A stretch of 64,000 nt of DNA, taken from contig OZ038470.1 of NCBI GenBank assembly GCA_964036295.1, positions 17,296,436 through 17,360,435 of the forward strand, in the 5' to 3' direction. How positions within the stretch are numbered: position 1 is the first letter of the stretch; every line of letters starts with the position of its first letter. This DNA comes from Plumapathes pennacea (lineage: Eukaryota; Cnidaria; Anthozoa; Antipatharia; Myriopathidae). A model generated the notes under the pieces. The model did not search any database. It saw only the letters and a program-made list of their open reading frames with translations, and was not told the DNA's origin. This document shows, piece after piece, positions 58,939 to 64,000 of this stretch. A program made the translations under genes and the position numbers.

Positions 58939-59029
58939 CTTCTGTTTCCAGAGATCCATGTACCACAAACAGCACGAGAATACAAGCAAATGAACAACCA
59001 CGACAACTGAATTGAAATGTGAACTCCAT
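58939..59029 (-). CDS. Orphan signal-peptide exon near the telomere
   Basis: The minus-strand ATG at 59027-59029 opens 30 codons plus one base to an AGAAG|GTAAGC donor. The product (MEFTFQFSCRGCSFACILVL, then FVVHGSLETE) has a hydrophobic core and small residues before a likely cleavage site, a typical secretory leader. Its gene would run away from the telomere, but the next 2.8 kb are repeat arrays (58885 down to 56040) and no matching second exon is visible there. It may be a decayed subtelomeric gene family member or have a long first intron. Confidence 0.5.
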
Positions 59030-59084
59030 TGAACTAAATTACAACTACCGCTGACCACTACCGCTGACCACTCCCCATTAAATA

Positions 59085-59860
59085 AATTAAAAATTAAAAA
59101 ATTAAAAAAAAATTAAAAAAATATGAACAAAAGCTTGAAAAAAATTGAAAAAAATCCACAGGATGTAGTACTCCCCCCTAAAGGTGAATCAATTACTTTC
59201 AAATTAAAAGGAAATAAAGAAAAAATTAGAAAAAAATAAATAAAAAATATATAAAAAATTAAAAAAAAAATCGAAGAAAAATGTGAAGAAAATTGAAAAA
59301 CATTCCACAGGATGCGAAACTCACCCCCAAAGGTGCGCCAATAAATTTCAGGTTAAAATCAAATAAAGACAAATTTAGAAAAAAATAAATTAAAAATAAA
59401 TTAAAAATAAATTAAAAATTAAAAAAAAATAGAAGAAAAATTTGAAGAAAAATAAAACACATTCCACAGGATGAGGAACATACCCCTAAAGGTGTGCCAA
59501 ACACATTCAAGTTAAAATGAAATAAAGAAAAAATTAGAAAAAAATAAATAAAAAAAAAATTAAAAATTAAAAAAAAAAGCGATAAAAAATGGAACAAAAT
59601 TAAAAAACATTCCACAGGGTGCGGAACACACCCCCAAACGAGCGTCGATTATTTTCAGTGTAAAACAAAATAAAGAAAAAATCCAGAAGAAGATTTGAAA
59701 AAATTTCAAAATAAATCCAAAAAAAATTGAAAAAAAAATTGAAAAAATAAAGAAAAATACTACAGGGTTCGTCGCTCACTCACCCAAAGGGGTTAACAAA
59801 AAATTTTGAAAAATATCAAAAATTAAAGAAAATGAAAAAGTTCTGAGGGGTGTGGCACTC
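59085..59860. repeat. A-rich ~150-bp subtelomeric repeat, five copies
   Basis: Units joined by AAAAATTAAAA tracts, each holding ATTCCACAGGATG, then CCCCCAAAGGTG and AAAATAAAGAAAAA. The CCACAGG or CTACAGG word occurs at about 59156, 59305, 59464, 59612 and 59760, a step of 148-159 bp. No coding potential. Confidence 0.9.
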
Positions 59861-60266
59861 ACCCCTAACCCTACCACTAACCCTAACCCGAAACCTAAAT
59901 TTAACACTAACCCTAGAAGTGTTTATGTCTTTTCACTCTTACAGGTGTTCTGGTAACACTTGGGGTGTTTTTAGAAACATTTGGGTTAGGGTTAGTTTTT
60001 GTGCAAATTAACCCTAAGACTAACCCTATCCAGAACCCTGAATTTAACACTAACCTTAGAAGTGTTTATGTCTCTTCACTCTTGCAGGTGTTCTGGTAAC
60101 ACTTGGGGTGTTTTTAGAAACATTTGGGTTAGGGTTAGTTTTTGTGCAAATTAACCCTAAGACTAACCCTAGCCAGAACCCTGAATTTAACACTAACCCT
60201 TGAAGTGTTTATGTCGTTTCACCCTTAAGGGTGTTCTGGTAACACTTGGGGTGTTTTTAGTAAGAT
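59861..60266. repeat. 143-bp pretelomeric repeat, three copies
   Basis: AAGTGTTTATGTC occurs at 59917, 60060 and 60203, an exact 143-bp step. Each unit contains CTAACCCTA-type words in one half and GGGTTAGGGTTAG in the other, so it carries telomere motifs in both orientations, separated by GTTCTGGTAACACTTGGGG. The third unit runs directly into the telomeric tract. Confidence 0.93.
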
Positions 60267-63200
60267 TTAGGGTTAGGGTTAGGGTTAGGGTTAGGGTTAG
60301 GGTTAGGGTTAGGGTTAGGGTTAGGGTTAGGGTTAGGGTTAGGGTTAGGGTTAGGGTTAGGTTAGGGTTAGGGTTAGGGTTAGGGTTAGGGTTAGGGTTA
60401 GGGTTAGGGTTAGGGTTAGGGTTAGGGTTAGGGTTAGGGTTAGGGTTAGGGTTAGGGTTAGGGTTAGGGTTAGGGTTAGGGTTAGGGTTAGGGTTAGGGT
60501 TAGGGTTAGGGTTAGGGTTAGGGTTAGGTTAGGGTTAGGGTTAGGGTTAGGGTTAGGGTTAGGGTTAGGGTTAGGGTTAGGGTTAGGGTTAGGGTTAGGG
60601 TTAGGGTTAGGGTTAGGGTTAGGGTTAGGGTTAGGGTTAGGGTTAGGGTTAGGGTTAGGGTTAGGGTTAGGTTAGGGTTAGGGTTAGGGTTAGGGTTAGG
60701 GTTAGGGTTAGGGTTAGGTTAGGTTAGGTTAGGGTTAGGGTTAGGGTTAGGGTTAGGGTTAGGGTTAGGGTTAGGGTTAGGGTTAGGGTTAGGGTTAGGG
60801 TTAGGGTTAGGGTTAGGGTTAGGGTTAGGGTTAGGGTTAGGGTTAGGGTTAGGGTTAGGGTTAGGGTTAGGGTTAGGGTTAGGGTTAGGGTTAGGGTTAG
60901 GGTTAGGGTTAGGGTTAGGGTTAGGGTTAGGGTTAGGGTTAGGGTTAGGGTTAGGGTTAGGGTTAGGGTTAGGGTTAGGGTTAGGGTTAGGGTTAGGGTT
61001 AGGGTTAGGGTTAGGGTTAGGGTTAGGGTTAGGGTTAGGGTTAGGGTTAGGGTTAGGGTTAGGGTTAGGGTTAGGGTTAGGGTTAGGGTTAGGGTTAGGG
61101 TTAGGGTTAGGGTTAGGGTTAGGGTTAGGGTTAGGGTTAGGGTTAGGGTTAGGGTTAGGGTTAGGGTTAGGGTTAGGGTTAGGGTTAGGGTTAGGGTTAG
61201 GGTTAGGGTTAGGGTTAGGGTTAGGGTTAGGGTTAGGGTTAGGGTTAGGGTTAGGGTTAGGGTTAGGGTTAGGGTTAGGGTTAGGGTTAGGGTTAGGGTT
61301 AGGGTTAGGGTTAGGGTTAGGGTTAGGGTTAGGGTTAGGGTTAGGGTTAGGGTTAGGGTTAGGGTTAGGGTTAGGGTTAGGGTTAGGGTTAGGGTTAGGG
61401 TTAGGGTTAGGGTTAGGGTTAGGGTTAGGGTTAGGGTTAGGGTTAGGGTTAGGGTTAGGGTTAGGGTTAGGGTTAGGGTTAGGGTTAGGGTTAGGGTTAG
61501 GGTTAGGGTTAGGGTTAGGGTTAGGGTTAGGGTTAGGGTTAGGGTTAGGGTTAGGGTTAGGGTTAGGGTTAGGGTTAGGGTTAGGGTTAGGGTTAGGGTT
61601 AGGGTTAGGGTTAGGGTTAGGGTTAGGGTTAGGGTTAGGGTTAGGGTTAGGGTTAGGGTTAGGGTTAGGGTTAGGGTTAGGGTTAGGGTTAGGGTTAGGG
61701 TTAGGGTTAGGGTTAGGGTTAGGGTTAGGGTTAGGGTTAGGGTTAGGGTTAGGGTTAGGGTTAGGGTTAGGGTTAGGGTTAGGGTTAGGGTTAGGGTTAG
61801 GGTTAGGGTTAGGGTTAGGGTTAGGGTTAGGGTTAGGGTTAGGGTTAGGGTTAGGGTTAGGGTTAGGGTTAGGGTTAGGGTTAGGGTTAGGGTTAGGGTT
61901 AGGGTTAGGGTTAGGGTTAGGGTTAGGGTTAGGGTTAGGGTTAGGGTTAGGGTTAGGGTTAGGGTTAGGGTTAGGGTTAGGGTTAGGGTTAGGGTTAGGG
62001 TTAGGGTTAGGGTTAGGGTTAGGGTTAGGGTTAGGGTTAGGGTTAGGGTTAGGGTTAGGGTTAGGGTTAGGGTTAGGGTTAGGGTTAGGGTTAGGGTTAG
62101 GGTTAGGGTTAGGGTTAGGGTTAGGGTTAGGGTTAGGGTTAGGGTTAGGGTTAGGGTTAGGGTTAGGGTTAGGGTTAGGGTTAGGGTTAGGGTTAGGGTT
62201 AGGGTTAGGGTTAGGGTTAGGGTTAGGGTTAGGGTTAGGGTTAGGGTTAGGGTTAGGGTTAGGGTTAGGGTTAGGGTTAGGGTTAGGGTTAGGGTTAGGG
62301 TTAGGGTTAGGGTTAGGGTTAGGGTTAGGGTTAGGGTTAGGGTTAGGGTTAGGGTTAGGGTTAGGGTTAGGGTTAGGGTTAGGGTTAGGGTTAGGGTTAG
62401 GGTTAGGGTTAGGGTTAGGGTTAGGGTTAGGGTTAGGGTTAGGGTTAGGGTTAGGGTTAGGGTTAGGGTTAGGGTTAGGGTTAGGGTTAGGGTTAGGGTT
62501 AGGGTTAGGGTTAGGGTTAGGGTTAGGGTTAGGGTTAGGGTTAGGGTTAGGGTTAGGGTTAGGGTTAGGGTTAGGGTTAGGGTTAGGGTTAGGGTTAGGG
62601 TTAGGGTTAGGGTTAGGGTTAGGGTTAGGGTTAGGGTTAGGGTTAGGGTTAGGGTTAGGGTTAGGGTTAGGGTTAGGGTTAGGGTTAGGGTTAGGGTTAG
62701 GGTTAGGGTTAGGGTTAGGGTTAGGGTTAGGGTTAGGGTTAGGGTTAGGGTTAGGGTTAGGGTTAGGGTTAGGGTTAGGGTTAGGGTTAGGGTTAGGGTT
62801 AGGGTTAGGGTTAGGGTTAGGGTTAGGGTTAGGGTTAGGGTTAGGGTTAGGGTTAGGGTTAGGGTTAGGGTTAGGGTTAGGGTTAGGGTTAGGGTTAGGG
62901 TTAGGGTTAGGGTTAGGGTTAGGGTTAGGGTTAGGGTTAGGGTTAGGGTTAGGGTTAGGGTTAGGGTTAGGGTTAGGGTTAGGGTTAGGGTTAGGGTTAG
63001 GGTTAGGGTTAGGGTTAGGGTTAGGGTTAGGGTTAGGTTAGGGTTAGGGTTAGGGTTAGGGTTAGGGTTAGGGTTAGGGTTAGGGTTAGGGTTAGGGTTA
63101 GGGTTAGGGTTAGGGTTAGGGTTAGGGTTAGGGTTAGGGTTAGGGTTAGGGTTAGGGTTAGGGTTAGGGTTAGGGTTAGGGTTAGGGTTAGGGTTAGGGT

Positions 63201-64000
63201 TAGGGTTAGGGTTAGGGTTAGGGTTAGGGTTAGGGTTAGGGTTAGGGTGTAGGGTTAGGGTTAGGGTTAGGGTTAGGGTTAGGGTTAGGGTTAGGGTTAG
63301 GGTTAGGGTTCGGGTTAGGGTTAGGGTTAGGGTTAGGGTTAGGGTTAGGGTTAGGGTTAGGGTTAGGGTTAGGGTTAGGGTTAGGGTTAGGGTTAGGGTT
63401 AGGGGTTAGGGTTAGGGTTAGGGTTAGGGTTAGGGTTAGGGTTAGGGTTAGGGTTAGGGTAGGGTTAGGGTTAGGGTTAGGGTTAGGGTTAGGGTTAGGG
63501 TTAGGGTTAGGGTTAGGGTTAGGGTTAGGGTTAGGGTTAGGGTTAGGGTTAGGGTGTAGGGTTAGGGTTAGGGTTAGGGTTAGGGTTAGGGTTAGGGTAG
63601 GGTTAGGGTTAGGGTTAGGGTTAGGGTTAGGGTTAGGTTAGGGTTAGGGTTAGGGTTAGGTTGGTTAGGGTTAGGGTTAGGTTAGGGTTAGGGTTAGGGT
63701 TAGGGTTAGGGTTAGGGGTTAGGGTTAGGGTTAGGGTTAGGTTAGGGTTAGGGTTAGGGTTAGGGTTAGGGTTAGGTTAGGGTTAGGGTTAGGGTTAGGG
63801 TTAGGGTTAGGGTTAGGGTTAGGGTTAGGGTTAGGTTAGGGTTAGGGTTAGGGTTAGGGTTAGGGTTAGGATAGGGTTAGGGTTAGGGTTAGGGTTAGGG
63901 TTAGGGTTAGGGTTAGGTTAGGTTAGGGTTAGGGTTAGGGTTAGGGTTAGGGTTAGGTTAGGGTTAGGGTTAGGGTTAGGGTTAGGGTTAGGGTTAGGGT
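60267..64000 (+). repeat. Telomere, (TTAGGG)n to the window end
   Basis: 3.73 kb of TTAGGG on the + strand, about 620 repeats, running to the last base. The G-rich strand points 5' to 3' to the right, which is the orientation of a right-hand chromosome end. A few TTAGG units occur at 60359, 60526, 60670 and 60717-60730. The tract is then almost perfect until about 63034. Beyond that, variants (TTAGG, TTAGGGG, GGGTGTAGGG, TTCGGG, GGATAGGG) become frequent. Confidence 0.98.

Noticed and set aside
60200..60532. 110-codon frame with RVRVRV and LGLGLG repeats
   Set aside because: It is only the translation of TTAGGG repeats, changing frame at the single TTAGG units.

Overview
This window is the end of a chromosome from a eukaryote with small exons, canonical GT-AG introns and TTAGGG telomeres. 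It is probably an anthozoan cnidarian such as a stony coral, judging from the SNX17 and PDIA6 sequences, the compact introns and the interspersed elements. The species assignment is inference. No bacterial or viral gene organisation is present. Most open frames in the window are artefacts of tandem repeats.

Layout, left to right. (1) 1-7.3 kb is repeat-rich DNA: a 28-bp satellite, a G-rich minisatellite, three A-rich (ACAA/CCCTT) arrays alternating with three copies of one unique block, and a 140-bp AT microsatellite. Short minus-strand exon candidates lie among them, including a duplicated 47-nt exon. (2) 7.9-12 kb is a dead Ty3/gypsy-type retrotransposon pol on the minus strand. An 88-bp tandem array has expanded between its RNase H and integrase parts, and a 20-bp insertion carrying TTAGGG interrupts its RNase H. 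(3) 13.7-18.1 kb holds a minus-strand gene of unknown function that shares a short divergent promoter with a PDIA6 (P5 protein disulfide isomerase) gene. The PDIA6 copy keeps its introns but is disabled by a truncated exon, two frameshifts and three in-frame stops. (4) 19.7-27.9 kb is an apparently intact 15-exon minus-strand SNX17 gene (507 codons plus stop), which I could follow from start codon to stop codon with all splice phases consistent. (5) 28.7-43.6 kb is a 15-kb dimeric satellite with a period of about 480 bp, containing an almost perfect 2,879-bp higher-order duplication. (6) 43.6-55.3 kb is a mosaic of repeated blocks with minus-strand microexon candidates, a foldback element, a tRNA-Ser-derived SINE and a lone diverged satellite monomer. 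(7) 56-60.3 kb is subtelomeric: CA repeats, a 17-bp palindromic minisatellite, a 50-bp array, a 150-bp A-rich array, a 143-bp repeat with telomere motifs on both strands, and an orphan signal-peptide exon. (8) 60.27-64 kb is a telomeric tract.

Functionally, the one confident intact gene is SNX17, an endosomal cargo adaptor. PDIA6 is a relic. The other candidate genes are fragments whose products I do not recognise. I found no new multi-gene system. The most unusual content is the evolution of repeats and exons close to a chromosome end.
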